64,000 nucleotides of DNA from DASZFV01 sp036494575 (GCA_036494575.1 DASXOE010000031.1:8659-72658), one strand, 5' to 3'. Shown: positions 24,973 through 34,164, numbered from the stretch's first letter. Translations and numbers: made by a program. The notes: generated by a model not told the origin, from the letters alone.

Positions 24973-25887
24973 CTAGCTGCTGCAGGCGCTCTTCGGCAGC
25001 TTGGCGATCGAGCGCAGCTCGCTCTTGGCGTCGGCCGCGCGCGGCGCCCGCGGATAGCGCTTCATGAGGTCGCCGAGCAGCGAGCGTGCGTCCGTGCAGA
25101 AGTGCAGCTCGACGAAGGCGCGCGAGAGCTGCCACATGGCCTCCGGCACCTCGGGCGACTTGGGGTACGTGTCGAGGACCTTCTGGAACTCGGCGGCTGC
25201 GTTCGGGAACTTGCTCTCCTGGACGAACGACATGCCGATGGCGAGGTACGCCTGCGGCGCGCGCGGGTCGGCGGGGAAGCGCTGGATGAACACGCGGTAG
25301 AAGCGCCGGCCCTCGTCGCGCTGGCCGCTCGCGAGGCGCTGGCTGGCCTGCGTCCACAGCTGGTCCTTGTCGTCCGGCATGACGGGCGCGACCTTGTCGA
25401 CGATCTTCGTCTGCGTCTGCTCGAGGCTCGCGAGGCGCGTCTCGAGGCGGTTGTTTTCGTCGGCGAGCTGCCGCGCCTGCACCTCCTGCGCGTGCGACAT
25501 CTCCTCGATGCGCCCCTGGAGCGCCGCGATGTCCTGCTCTGCCTTCGCGGCCTTGGCGCCCACGTCGGCCGAGTTGCGCGTCAGCAGGCTCGTCGCCTCG
25601 TCGAGCACCTTCTTGAGGCGGACGACCTGCTCCTTGTACTCCTTGTCGCGCTTGTCGATGTCGTCGAGGCGCGCGCGCAGGTCGGTGATCTGCGCCTGCA
25701 TCTTCTCGCCTTCGCCCGAGGTCATGCAGCCCGCGGGCGCCGCCGCCAAGGCGCCGAGGCCGAGCGCGAGCGAGAGGGCCGCGTGCGCGCCCACGCGGAC
25801 ACGCGGCGCGCGCGAAGGAGAGACGCGCGGGCGTTCGTCAGCGCCAGGTGAAGTCGACACGGCGATCTTGCGCCCAGCTCGGCTCAT
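24973..25887 (-). CDS. CpoB/YbgF-like lipoprotein with coiled coil and TPRs
   Basis: The 304-residue exported protein has a signal region (ALSLALGLGALAAAPAGC, lipobox ending at Cys near residue 54), a long heptad coiled coil (about 60-170) and a C-terminal TPR region (QLWTQASQRLASGQRDEG, YLAIGMSFVQESKFPNAAAEFQ, MWQLSRAFVELHFCTDARSLL). This is the layout of CpoB/YbgF, which links peptidoglycan synthesis to the Tol-Pal system. It follows a Pal/OmpA-like gene, a common pairing. The ATG start overlaps that gene's stop by 50 bases; a GTG at 25794 is an alternative with a minimal signal peptide. TolA, TolQ, TolR and TolB are not here. Confidence 0.8.
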   Translation of the reverse strand: MSRAGRKIAVSTSPGADERPRVSPSRAPRVRVGAHAALSLALGLGALAAAPAGCMTSGEGEKMQAQITDLRARLDDIDKRDKEYKEQVVRLKKVLDEATSLLTRNSADVGAKAAKAEQDIAALQGRIEEMSHAQEVQARQLADENNRLETRLASLEQTQTKIVDKVAPVMPDDKDQLWTQASQRLASGQRDEGRRFYRVFIQRFPADPRAPQAYLAIGMSFVQESKFPNAAAEFQKVLDTYPKSPEVPEAMWQLSRAFVELHFCTDARSLLGDLMKRYPRAPRAADAKSELRSIAKLPKSACSS

Positions 25888-26620
25888 CGGTCCCCTTCGC
25901 GTCCAACGCCCCGCGGGGCAGGCTCGTCAGCTTGGTGCCGTCGGCGCCCAGGCGCCCGAGGTGATCGCGCACCGACTGCGCGCGCCTCTCGGAGAGCGCC
26001 AGGTTGTACTCCTGCGTGCCGCGCGGGTCGGTGTGGCCCGTGAGGGTCGCGACGCGTCCCACCTTCTTGAGGCAGTCGACGTCGTGCGCGAGCGTCGCCG
26101 TGGCCTCGGTCGTGAGGGCGGACTCGTTGAAATCGAAGAACACGGGATCGAGACGGCACTCGGTGGGTGGCGGCGCGGGCGCCTTCTCCTTGGTACAGAA
26201 GCCCTTGACGCAGTCCTCGTCCTGCGCGCAGTCGTCCTCGGTCTTGCACGGCTTCTTCGCGAGGCAGGCGCCCTTGACACAATGGCCGCTCGGGCACTCC
26301 TTGTCACTCTTGCAGGCCTGGCACTTGTTCGCGATGCACGCCGTGTTAGCGGGGCAGTCCGAGTTGCTCTTGCAATAGCCCGCGGTGGGCGTGCACTTGC
26401 CCGCGTTGCACGTGTTGCCGGTGGGGCAGTCGGCCGAGTCGCGGCACTGCTGGCACTTGCGTGCTACGCAGAACTCCTTGGCGTGACCGTTGTCCTGGCA
26501 GTCCTTGTCGGTCTCGCACGACGGGTAGTCGGGTTTGCATCCCGACGACGCCACCAAACCCAGCGTCAGGAGCAGCGCCGCGAGGTTCGCGGCAGTCAGG
26601 AGCGAACTTTGCCTGTGCAT
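25838..26620 (-). CDS. Pal/OmpA-like lipoprotein with Cys-rich repeat region
   Basis: The 260-residue precursor has a lipoprotein signal (LAALLLTLGLVASSGC). About 110 residues of Cys-rich tandem modules follow (patterns such as CETDKDCQDNG, CRDSADCPTGNTC, CKSDKECPSGHC, CKTEDDCAQDEDC). The C-terminal OmpA domain holds the peptidoglycan-binding signature LTGHTDPRGTQEYNLALSERRAQSV. It should sit in the outer membrane with the OmpA domain gripping peptidoglycan. The ATG at 26620 gives the cleanest signal; upstream in-frame Arg-rich sequence was rejected. It overlaps the CpoB-like gene. Ordinary Pal lacks the Cys-rich insert, which resembles Dickkopf-type modules seen in myxobacterial surface proteins. 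Confidence 0.85.
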   Translation of the reverse strand: MHRQSSLLTAANLAALLLTLGLVASSGCKPDYPSCETDKDCQDNGHAKEFCVARKCQQCRDSADCPTGNTCNAGKCTPTAGYCKSNSDCPANTACIANKCQACKSDKECPSGHCVKGACLAKKPCKTEDDCAQDEDCVKGFCTKEKAPAPPPTECRLDPVFFDFNESALTTEATATLAHDVDCLKKVGRVATLTGHTDPRGTQEYNLALSERRAQSVRDHLGRLGADGTKLTSLPRGALDAKGTDEPSWAQDRRVDFTWR

Positions 26621-26882
26621 GGGGGCCCCCTCGTCGGCCAAACCGTACGTTCGTCGACGGCCAATGTCAACGAAGGCTCCGACGAGACTCCGACACGATG
26701 ACTCTTTCTGACGACCGAAATCGCGACGTTGCTTCGACGCGCGGTCGCGCCGTCTCCCCTCCGACGCGAGACGCCGCGGCGCCTCCGCGCCACGTGACAT
26801 GTTTTCGTCGAGCGGTCGCCGTCCGTGATATTTCAACGGTTCCGTTCGGACGTTCTTTCGAACGATCCTTCGGGAGCCCCTC

Positions 26883-27533
26883 GTGAAGTGGTTCATCCTG
26901 CACCTGTCGACCATGACCCCGCTCGGGGCGTACGCGTGGCTCGCGGGCATCCTGCTTTTGTGCGGGCTCGGCCTGCCGATTCCCGAGGACATCTCGCTCA
27001 TCGCCGCCGGGTACTTTTCTTGGAAGGGCGTGCTCTACGTCCACACGGCCTTCGCGATCTGCTTCGCGGCCGTCATCACGGGCGATACGGCCGCGTTCTT
27101 CATGGGCCGGTTCTTCGGGCGGCGCGTCCTCAGGAGTCAGCTCGCGCACCGGTATTTCACGCCGCGCCGCCAGCTCCGCGTCCGGGCGTACTTCAGGAAG
27201 TTCGGCAGCAAGGTCGTACTCGTCGGCCGCTTCACCCCGGGCCTTCGCTTCACGATCTTCTTCACGGCGGGGACGCTGCACACGCGCCCGTCGACCTTCT
27301 TCATCTACGACTTCGCGGCGGCGGCGTTCTCCGTCCCCGTGCTGGTTTATTCGGCCTGGTTCTTCGGCGGTCAGATCGACTGGCTCGTCTCGGTCTCGCG
27401 TCGGACCGAGCACGGCATTTTCGTGATCGCCGTGGTCGCGGCCGCGATCGTGGGCGTCAAGGCATGGCGTCGCCACAAGAAGCGCCTGGCGGCGCGCGCG
27501 TCCGACTCGGCGCCACCGATGACACCGCCCTGA
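26883..27533 (+). CDS. DedA-family (VTT domain) membrane protein
   Basis: The 216-residue inner-membrane protein shows the DedA hallmarks: GLGLPIPEDISLIAAGYFSW, with the acidic residue after the Pro, and the re-entrant GRFTPGLRFTIFFTAGTL with its conserved Arg. About four to five hydrophobic segments are visible. The family includes undecaprenyl-phosphate and phospholipid flippases or scramblases and affects membrane potential. The start is GTG at 26883, after a GGGAG ribosome site. It is divergent from the Pal-like gene across 262 bases. The substrate cannot be told from sequence. Confidence 0.9.
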   Translation: MKWFILHLSTMTPLGAYAWLAGILLLCGLGLPIPEDISLIAAGYFSWKGVLYVHTAFAICFAAVITGDTAAFFMGRFFGRRVLRSQLAHRYFTPRRQLRVRAYFRKFGSKVVLVGRFTPGLRFTIFFTAGTLHTRPSTFFIYDFAAAAFSVPVLVYSAWFFGGQIDWLVSVSRRTEHGIFVIAVVAAAIVGVKAWRRHKKRLAARASDSAPPMTPP

Positions 27534-27663
27534 CCGGCGTCTGGGCACGCAGCGCGTCGCGTGGCCGCGTTCTTCGCTGGCGGTCTTTCGCGGCGCGCTG
27601 GTGGTCGTGTATAGTCGCCCCGCGCTATTTCCGGTGGCGGTTCTTCGAAGGAGGATCGATCGA

Positions 27664-28641
27664 ATGGTGTGCCGGACCTCGCCTCGCTTGGCTTTCCCTC
27701 ACCTCACCGGCCTGCTCGCGTTCGCGAGCCTCGTGTCGGGCGTCGTCGTGGGCACCGCGGGCACCGCGGGCGCCCAGATGGCCAATTCGCCGGGCGGCGC
27801 GCCCGCCGCCTCATCGGGCGTGGGAGCCCCACCCGTCGAGCCGGTGGGTGCGGCGCCGTCCGGCCCAGTCGGCGAGATGCCGCCGCCCGCCGTGACAGAG
27901 GGACCGGCGCCCGCCGCGAGCGAGGCGTCCCCGCTTGCCGGCACGGTCGCGGCGGAACCGAGTCGCGCGCCGAACGTCTCCTACGGCGTCGCCGCGCGGC
28001 TGCGCTGGGTGTCGGTGCCCAGTTGGATGCTGAACCTTTTCACGAAGCGCAACGTGCCGCTCTCCTCGTATGCGGTTGCCGCCGAGTTCTTCCGCCGCAA
28101 GGGCGAGTTCGACTTCATCGTCTCCATCGGGTACCAGAGCCTGTCCCCCCCCGACGGCAACTGGCTCGGGCGCGGGCACGATGCGTCCATCGACACCGAC
28201 TACGTTCAATTCAAGGGCCTGGGCATGGTGGGCGCCGACGCCTCGTTCGTGTGGCACAGCTTCCTCAACGATTGGTTCGGCATGCACTACGGCGCCGGCC
28301 TCGGCCTCGGCATCATCACGGGCCACCTTCTCCGCACGAGCAACGGTACGGGCTGCACCGACGCAAACGCCGGCGACTACACGAGGTGCCATCCCATCGG
28401 CGCGATCTGTCCCCCCTCGGGCTGCACGGACAGCTCGCTGGCCGCCCTCGGGCCCGGCGTCGACGATCCGCAGAATCCGCACCGGTTCACCGATTCGAAC
28501 GTGCCGCCCGCGCTGCCCATCGTGAACGTGCTCATCGGCGTCGACTTCCGTCTGCCGCACGTGCGCGGCTGGGAAGCCAAGCTCGAAGGCGGCTTTTACG
28601 ACGCCTTCTTCCTGGGCGGAGGCGTCGCCTATACGTTTTAG
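27664..28641 (+). CDS. Predicted outer-membrane beta-barrel protein
   Basis: The 325-residue exported protein has a signal peptide (FASLVSGVVVGTAGTAGAQ), then a Pro/Ala/Gly-rich low-complexity segment (about 38-100), then a beta-rich region with alternating aromatic strands (GEFDFIVSIGYQSL, FFLGGGVAYTF). It ends in Phe, the usual outer-membrane signal. One loop carries four Cys residues (TGCTDANAG, ARCHP-like TRCHP, CPPSGCTD). A GAAGGAGG ribosome site precedes the ATG. It could follow dedA in one transcript, but 130 bases separate them. Function is unknown. Confidence 0.75.
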   Translation: MVCRTSPRLAFPHLTGLLAFASLVSGVVVGTAGTAGAQMANSPGGAPAASSGVGAPPVEPVGAAPSGPVGEMPPPAVTEGPAPAASEASPLAGTVAAEPSRAPNVSYGVAARLRWVSVPSWMLNLFTKRNVPLSSYAVAAEFFRRKGEFDFIVSIGYQSLSPPDGNWLGRGHDASIDTDYVQFKGLGMVGADASFVWHSFLNDWFGMHYGAGLGLGIITGHLLRTSNGTGCTDANAGDYTRCHPIGAICPPSGCTDSSLAALGPGVDDPQNPHRFTDSNVPPALPIVNVLIGVDFRLPHVRGWEAKLEGGFYDAFFLGGGVAYTF

Positions 28642-28659
28642 CGCTTCGCGAAGCGTTAG

Positions 28660-30468
28660 CTATTCGTTGCCCGAGAGATCGAGCGCCAGGCGGACGAGAT
28701 CGCCGTCGAGCGACAGGTTGCCGCCGAGCTGACCGAGCTGGCCGGCAGCGAGGCGCACCGCGGCGCGCGTGCCCTGATCCGACTCCTCGGCCCACGTCTC
28801 GAGGAGCCGCGCGAGGTTGACGTGGAGATATCCGATGTTGCTCTGCGGGCCGAACTTCGCGGGGCGGCGCGCCAGCCGGTAATACCAGCCGAGGCCCGCC
28901 GCCTGCGGTGTGAGCGCGAGCGACAGGTGCCCCGCGGCGATGTGCTCGAGACCCGCCTCGGAGAAGCCGGTGCCCGCAGACAGATCGAAGAAGGTGGGCA
29001 TCCGACCGCCGAAGGTCTGCGTCTCGGGCTTGCCGCTCGCCTGCGCCGAGAGGAGATCGGTCACGCCGGCTTCCGCCGTCGCAGGGAAGGAGCCCAGCAG
29101 CACCGTGCTGCCTTCCCACGTCTGATTCTTCTCGGGCAGGTGGCGGACGACGGCCGCGACGTTGCGCAAACTGCCGAGCAGCGCCGCGCCGCTCGCCCCG
29201 CTGACGCTGGCCGTCAGGCGCTCGAGCTCGGCGGCCGCGAGCTGGGGCCAAAAGCGCGCGCCCACCTCGAGCCACGAGAGCGGGCCGCAGGTCTCGAGCG
29301 ATTCGAGGGCACGCTCGGCCTTCCCGGCCAGCACGGGCGGACGGGGCGCGCCGCGGATGTTCTCGAAGCTGTCGACGAGGAAGCCGGCCGCGGCGATGCC
29401 GTCGGCGGTCGCCGCACGCGCGTCGAGGACCCCGTCGTCGCTCGCGACGCCGCCGAGCTTCGTCTTCCCGAGCGCCGTCAGGCCCCAGGCCACCTCGAGG
29501 CGCCACTGGAAAGGATGCAGGCGCAACAGCACGGCCGCGTCGTCGAAGAGCGCGCCTTCGCCCCCCACCCAATCCCGGCGACACGACGCGCGCCCAAAGA
29601 GCGGTCCCAGCGCGGCGGGCTCGACGACGAGCGCGAGAGACACGTCCTCGGTCGACAGCAACCGCCGCGTGCCCTGGGCGAGGGCCGTCGCGAGCGATTG
29701 CTTGGCGGGCGCGACCATTTTCGCGACCGTCGCGGCGACCTCGGGCTTACCGGAGTCGGCCTTGCCTTCGGACGTGCTCCGTCCCCACGGGTCGGCATAG
29801 TCGACGATCCCGTAGTCACCGGCGCGCCGCAGCGAGACGAGCGCGCCGTCGCGCGCGCGTCCGAGCACGACGATCCCCGCGCGGCGCGCGAGCGACTTGA
29901 GGTCGCCCTCGACGGCCCAGGAAGGAACACTCGGATCCCCGTGGGCGCGCGAGAAGTTCGCGACGCTCATGTTGGCGCCGGCGAGAACCGCCACCGTCGC
30001 GCGCACGAGCTTGTCAGCGTCGAGGGTCTTGATGACGAAGCGGTGGCGCACGAACACGGGCTTGCCGCTCTTCTTCTCCTTGCCGCGCGCCGCCCAGTCG
30101 GCCTCGTCGGCGATGCCCCAAGATGCGACGACGATCCCGTCGGGGTCGACGCCGCTCTCGGCGAACTCGCTGCGGCTGAACGAGTAAAGGCCGAGTCCGT
30201 CACGCACGCGGTTGAGCGCGCGCATCGTGCCGGGGAAGATCCCGCCGATGAGATCCATGAGCGCGAAGCCATCGCCTAGGTCGGTCGGATGAATGGCGGC
30301 GAGGACAGGCGCGCGCGCATCCAGATAGACCGTTCCCTCGAGTCCCGGCGGCGGCGGGGGAGGCGCTTCAGCCGCGCGCGCTCCGAGCGTGAAGAGCATC
30401 GTGATCGCTGCGGCCAGCGTGCGCGCCGGCCGTGCCTTCAAGCGAAGCGAGTGTTGCAGTGTGCTCAA
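28660..30468 (-). CDS. Exported hypothetical protein
   Basis: The 602-residue protein has a signal peptide (LAAAITMLFTLGARAAEA) followed by a poly-Pro stretch (residues 36-41), and no recognised domain. The rest looks globular. Segments such as YLDARAPVLAAIHPTDLGDG, HRFVIKTLDADKLVRATVAV and HLSLALTPQAAGLGWYYRLA recall the periplasmic DUF3352-type proteins of this phylum, but that link is only an impression. It is convergent with the beta-barrel gene (18 bases between stops) and is preceded on its strand by the 108-residue helical protein gene, 199 bases upstream. Role unknown. Confidence 0.7.
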   Translation of the reverse strand: MSTLQHSLRLKARPARTLAAAITMLFTLGARAAEAPPPPPPGLEGTVYLDARAPVLAAIHPTDLGDGFALMDLIGGIFPGTMRALNRVRDGLGLYSFSRSEFAESGVDPDGIVVASWGIADEADWAARGKEKKSGKPVFVRHRFVIKTLDADKLVRATVAVLAGANMSVANFSRAHGDPSVPSWAVEGDLKSLARRAGIVVLGRARDGALVSLRRAGDYGIVDYADPWGRSTSEGKADSGKPEVAATVAKMVAPAKQSLATALAQGTRRLLSTEDVSLALVVEPAALGPLFGRASCRRDWVGGEGALFDDAAVLLRLHPFQWRLEVAWGLTALGKTKLGGVASDDGVLDARAATADGIAAAGFLVDSFENIRGAPRPPVLAGKAERALESLETCGPLSWLEVGARFWPQLAAAELERLTASVSGASGAALLGSLRNVAAVVRHLPEKNQTWEGSTVLLGSFPATAEAGVTDLLSAQASGKPETQTFGGRMPTFFDLSAGTGFSEAGLEHIAAGHLSLALTPQAAGLGWYYRLARRPAKFGPQSNIGYLHVNLARLLETWAEESDQGTRAAVRLAAGQLGQLGGNLSLDGDLVRLALDLSGNE

Positions 30469-30667
30469 GTCGTACCCGCGCCCACAAGAACTTAGGTGTG
30501 CTCATGGTGTCGTATGCACAATAGATTATCAATGGAAAGTGTATTCCGGCATGCTGTCCGGCGCGCGGCGCGGCATCGCGGGACGCAAAAAGCCCTGTGA
30601 CCTTCGCGAGCTCGCGCCTTGCTCGAACGCGTCACCCTCGGAAAAGAAATGCGGACGCGCCGCGCCG

Positions 30668-30994
30668 TCAGAGGCTGCGGGGGGGTGGAGGACCGCCCGC
30701 CGCGCGCTGCGTTTCCATGACAGCCAGCTGATCCTCGAGAGTCTGGATGGTCGAGCGCAGCGTCGAGACTTCTTCTTGGGTCGCGAAGCCGAGGACGCCG
30801 GCCGCGAAGCGGCTCGCGCGATCGAGCTCGGCCTTCATGGTGCCGCCGACGCTCATGGCGCGCATCGCGGCGGTCATGACGCGCGGATCGCCCATCAAGC
30901 GTGACAGCCGCGGGTCGCTCATCAGGCGCATCGCGCGGCCAATCACCATGTCCTTCACGGCTCCGATCATCGACATCTCGGTCGTTTGTGCCAC
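30668..30994 (-). CDS. Small helical hypothetical protein
   Basis: The 108-residue protein has repeated SDPRLSRLMGDPRVMTAAMR-type helices in its N-terminal half. The C-terminal coiled coil (EVSTLRSTIQTLEDQLAVME) resembles the ends of phasin-like or poly(hydroxyalkanoate) granule-associated proteins. No domain is certain. It is divergent from moaB with a 59-base gap. Composition and a clean ATG support a real gene. The PhaR-like gene at 37.6 kb makes a granule role conceivable, but nothing here proves it. Confidence 0.65.
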   Translation of the reverse strand: MAQTTEMSMIGAVKDMVIGRAMRLMSDPRLSRLMGDPRVMTAAMRAMSVGGTMKAELDRASRFAAGVLGFATQEEVSTLRSTIQTLEDQLAVMETQRAAGGPPPPRSL

Positions 30995-31053
30995 GGGGCT
31001 CCGCTTGCGTCAACGCGGCGTGCGCGACATGCTCACCCGCGAAGAGCCCTCGG

Positions 31054-31614
31054 ATGTCAGTCGTCGAGCACAAGGCGCTGTCTCCCTCGCCGGCCGACCT
31101 CCGGGTCGCGCTGCTGACGGCGTCGGACAGTCGCACGAGCGCCGATGACGAGGGTGGGCGCGTCTTGCGCGAGCTCGCGGTGGCCGCGGGCTTCACCGTG
31201 ACCGGCGAAGCGCTGCTTCGGGAAGAGCCGGCGGCGCTGCGCGCGCACGTCGCGGCCTTGGCCGCGTCGGAGGCCGTCGACGCCGTGCTGGTGACGGGCG
31301 GCACGGGCCTCGGGCCCCGCGATCGCACGCCCGAGGCGCTCGGCGCGCTCTTCGAGCGGCGCCTCGACGGCTTCGGCGAGCTCTTTCGCGCGCTCTCCTT
31401 CGCGGAGATCGGAGCCGCGGCGATGCTCTCGCGCGCGGACGCCGGCGTCGTGGGCCACGCGCTCGTGTTCCTGTTGCCGGGCTCGCCCGCGGCCGTGCGC
31501 CTTGCCATGGAGCGGCTCATCGTGCCGGAGCTCGCGCACGCCGTCGGCCAGATGCGGCGCGCTTCCCGGACCCATGTCGAGGCCGGAGGACCTCACGGCC
31601 ATGGCGGTCGCTGA
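31054..31614 (+). CDS. moaB: Molybdopterin adenylyltransferase-type protein MoaB/MogA
   Basis: The 186-residue MPT-binding-fold protein shows VALLTASDSRTSADDEGG at the start, the signature VLVTGGTGLGPRDRTPEAL, and FRALSFAEIGAAAMLSRADAGV, then VFLLPGSPAAVRLAMERLI, matching MogA/MoaB. It acts in molybdenum cofactor synthesis, adenylating molybdopterin. The ATG at 31054 was chosen. moaA overlaps its 3' end by 14 bases. The C-terminal His/Gly-rich tail (EAGGPHGHGGR) is extra. Whether it is MogA- or MoaB-like cannot be settled from sequence alone. Confidence 0.92.
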   Translation: MSVVEHKALSPSPADLRVALLTASDSRTSADDEGGRVLRELAVAAGFTVTGEALLREEPAALRAHVAALAASEAVDAVLVTGGTGLGPRDRTPEALGALFERRLDGFGELFRALSFAEIGAAAMLSRADAGVVGHALVFLLPGSPAAVRLAMERLIVPELAHAVGQMRRASRTHVEAGGPHGHGGR

Positions 31615-32668
31615 CGTCTCCCGTGGCGTCGCCGAGGACGCCTCCGGCGCGGGGCCGCTCGTCGATCCCCAGCGGCGCGTCATCGATTACCTGCGCATCT
31701 CGGTGACCGATCGCTGCAACTACCGCTGCACCTACTGCATCCCCGAGGACGGCTCGCTCCACGTCGCGCGCGCCGACGTCCTCTCTTTCGAAGAGATCGC
31801 GGCGCTCGCGCGCGCGTTCGTGAAGCTCGGCGTGCGCCGGCTGCGGCTCACGGGCGGCGAGCCCACGGTGCGGCGCGACCTGACGACGCTCGCCCGGCTC
31901 CTGCGCGACATTCCGGGCGTCGAGGAGCTCGCGCTCTCGACGAACGGCCACTTGCTGGCGGAGCTCGCGGCGCCGCTGCGCGCGGCCGGGGTCGACCGCC
32001 TCAACGTCAGCCTCGACACGCTCGACGCCGAAAAGTTCCGGCGCATCACGGCGCGTGGCGAACTCGCGCGCGTGCACGCCGGGCTCGCGGCGGCGCGCGC
32101 CGCCGGCTTCGCGTCGATCAAGCTCAACACCGTCGCCGTCAAGGGATTCAACGACGGCGAGCTCGCGGCCCTGTGCGCGTTCGCCTGGGAGCGCGGCTTC
32201 GTGCCCCGCTTCATCGAGCAGATGCCCATGGCGGCGGGCCAGACCTACGTGCCGGGCGCGCTGCTCTCCGCCGCCGAGATCCGGGAGGCCATCGCGCGCT
32301 CGCACCCGCGCCTGCGCGTCGAGCCCGATGGCGGCGGAAGCGCGCGCGGCGCGGGGCCGGCGCGTTACCACCGTCTCGTGGGCGAAGGCGAGGACGCCGC
32401 CGGCGCGCGCCGCTTCGGGATCATCTCGCCCATGACGGAGCACTTCTGCGACCGCTGCAACCGCGCGCGCCTCTCGGCGACGGGCGCGCTGCACGCCTGC
32501 CTCGCGTACGACGACGCCGTCGATCTGCGCGCGCCGCTGCGCGCGGGAGGCGAGGCCGCCGTCGTCGCGGCCATCCGCGCCGCGATCGGCCGCAAGCGCG
32601 ACGGCCATGACTTCCAGCTCGTGGGCCTGGGCGGTCCGCGCAAGGCCATGGTTCAGATCGGCGGGTGA
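31601..32668 (+). CDS. moaA: GTP 3',8-cyclase MoaA
   Basis: The 355-residue radical-SAM enzyme has the N-terminal cluster motif TDRCNYRCTYC (C39, C43, C46), LRLTGGEPTVRRDL and STNG. The C-terminal second cluster is in FCDRCNRARLSATGALHAC, and the protein ends in the essential Gly-Gly. It turns GTP into 3',8-cyclo-GTP, the first step of molybdenum cofactor synthesis. The ATG at 31601 has a GGAGGA ribosome site ten bases upstream and overlaps moaB. An earlier ATG at 31574 is possible. moaC, moaD and moaE are absent here. Confidence 0.96.
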   Translation: MAVADVSRGVAEDASGAGPLVDPQRRVIDYLRISVTDRCNYRCTYCIPEDGSLHVARADVLSFEEIAALARAFVKLGVRRLRLTGGEPTVRRDLTTLARLLRDIPGVEELALSTNGHLLAELAAPLRAAGVDRLNVSLDTLDAEKFRRITARGELARVHAGLAAARAAGFASIKLNTVAVKGFNDGELAALCAFAWERGFVPRFIEQMPMAAGQTYVPGALLSAAEIREAIARSHPRLRVEPDGGGSARGAGPARYHRLVGEGEDAAGARRFGIISPMTEHFCDRCNRARLSATGALHACLAYDDAVDLRAPLRAGGEAAVVAAIRAAIGRKRDGHDFQLVGLGGPRKAMVQIGG

Positions 32669-32718
32669 CGCGGTCGCGGGCGCTGCGGCGCGCCGCCGGC
32701 GGTGGTACAAATCGCCGC

Positions 32719-34164
32719 ATGCTCGAGACGTCTCAGTTGCGCCAGAAGATCGCCGGGCTGCGCGGTCGATTCGAGGACGAGCTCGCCGCCCTCGTCGAGG
32801 TGCCGACGATCAGCATGGACCCGGCGCGGCGCAAGGAGATGGATGCCTGCGCGGCGCTCGCGGGCGATTACCTGCGCGCGCTCGGCGCGCGCGTCGACCT
32901 CATCGACACGGGAGGCTTTCCGCTCGTCATGGGGCGGCTCGTGCGCGATCCGTCGTGGCCGACGGTCACGATCTACAACCACCTCGACGTGCAGCCGGCC
33001 GATGGCCCCGAGTGGCGGTCGCCGCCGTTCTCCTTCACGCGCGCCGGCGACTCCTGGTTCGGTCGCGGCACGACCGACGACAAGGGCCCGGCGCTCACCG
33101 CCCTCTACGGCGCGCGCCTCGCGCTCGAGGAGGACGCGCGCGTCAACGTCCAGTTCCTCTGGGAGCTCGAGGAGGAGATCGGCAGCCCGAACTTCGAGCG
33201 CGGGCTGGCGGCCGCCATCGCCGGCGACGCCGCCGCCGGCCGGCCGCCGTTCCGCACCGACTCGGTCGTGGTCTCGGACACGATCTGGATCGCCGCCGGG
33301 CGGCCCGCGATCGCCTACGGGCTGCGAGGTCTCCTCGGCTTCACGGTGACCCTGCAGACGGGCGCGAAAGACGTGCACTCGGGCACGACGGGCGGCGCCG
33401 CGCGCAATCCCGTGGCCGAGCTCGCGGCGCTCATCGCCGCGTGCGTCGACGCGCGCACCGGCAAGGTGAAGATCCCCGGCTTCTACGCCGACGTTCGCCG
33501 CCTCTCGGCCGCCGAGAAGAAGGCCTTCGGGCGCGCCGGATTTTCGGCCAAGCGCTTCCAGTCGGCGCACGAGCTCTACGGCCTGCGCCCGCACCGCGAC
33601 GACCTCGCCGTCATGGAATCGATCATGGCGCTGCCGACCTTCGAGGTTCACGGTCTCGTGGGCGGCTACGCCGGGCCGGGGATCAAGACCATCGTCCCGC
33701 ATCGCGCCGAGGCCAAGCTGTCGACGCGCCTCGTGCCCGACCAGCGGCCCGCCAAGATCTTCGAGCTCGTGAGGCGCTTCATCAAGAAGCAGCTCCCCGA
33801 CGCCGTCATCGCCCGCGAAGGCGCGCTCGAGCCGTATCTCGCGCCCATCGGCGGTCCTCACAACGCAGCGGCCGCCGAGACCATGCGCGAGACCTTCGGG
33901 CGCGAGCCGGGGTTCACGCGCGAGGGCGGCTCGATAGGGGCCGTGCTCACGATGCGCCGGCTCCTGAACGCGCCGGTGACCTTCATGGGCCTGTCGCTCC
34001 CCGAGCACGGGTACCACGCCATCAACGAGAACTACGACTGGGGTCAGGCCTCGGGGGGCATGGAGATGTTCCGCCGCTATTTTCACAAGGTCGCCGCGAT
34101 GGGCCAACCGGCAAAAGAGGCCGCAGGGGCGCCGCTTCGGAGACCGGCTCGTCGCCGTGGTTGA
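32719..34164 (+). CDS. M20-family metallopeptidase (dipeptidase/carboxypeptidase type)
   Basis: The 481-residue protein has the di-zinc ligands in order: YNHLDVQP (His-x-Asp), RGTTDDKGP (bridging Asp), WELEEEIGSPN (catalytic Glu and ligand Glu) and PEHGYHAINENYDW (C-terminal His). An internal dimerisation domain (about 220-370) includes KDVHSGTTGGAARNP. It is close to CNDP-like and peptidase T-like dipeptidases. The substrate is unknown. It begins 51 bases after moaA and may be co-transcribed. The C-terminal tail is Arg/Pro-rich. Confidence 0.9.
   Translation: MLETSQLRQKIAGLRGRFEDELAALVEVPTISMDPARRKEMDACAALAGDYLRALGARVDLIDTGGFPLVMGRLVRDPSWPTVTIYNHLDVQPADGPEWRSPPFSFTRAGDSWFGRGTTDDKGPALTALYGARLALEEDARVNVQFLWELEEEIGSPNFERGLAAAIAGDAAAGRPPFRTDSVVVSDTIWIAAGRPAIAYGLRGLLGFTVTLQTGAKDVHSGTTGGAARNPVAELAALIAACVDARTGKVKIPGFYADVRRLSAAEKKAFGRAGFSAKRFQSAHELYGLRPHRDDLAVMESIMALPTFEVHGLVGGYAGPGIKTIVPHRAEAKLSTRLVPDQRPAKIFELVRRFIKKQLPDAVIAREGALEPYLAPIGGPHNAAAAETMRETFGREPGFTREGGSIGAVLTMRRLLNAPVTFMGLSLPEHGYHAINENYDWGQASGGMEMFRRYFHKVAAMGQPAKEAAGAPLRRPARRRG

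Noticed and set aside
21958..25851. Very long plus-strand open frame (1297 codons)
   Set aside because: It is a shadow across minus-strand uvrB, part of thiE and the CpoB-like gene; the translation is Arg/Ala/Glu low complexity with no motif.
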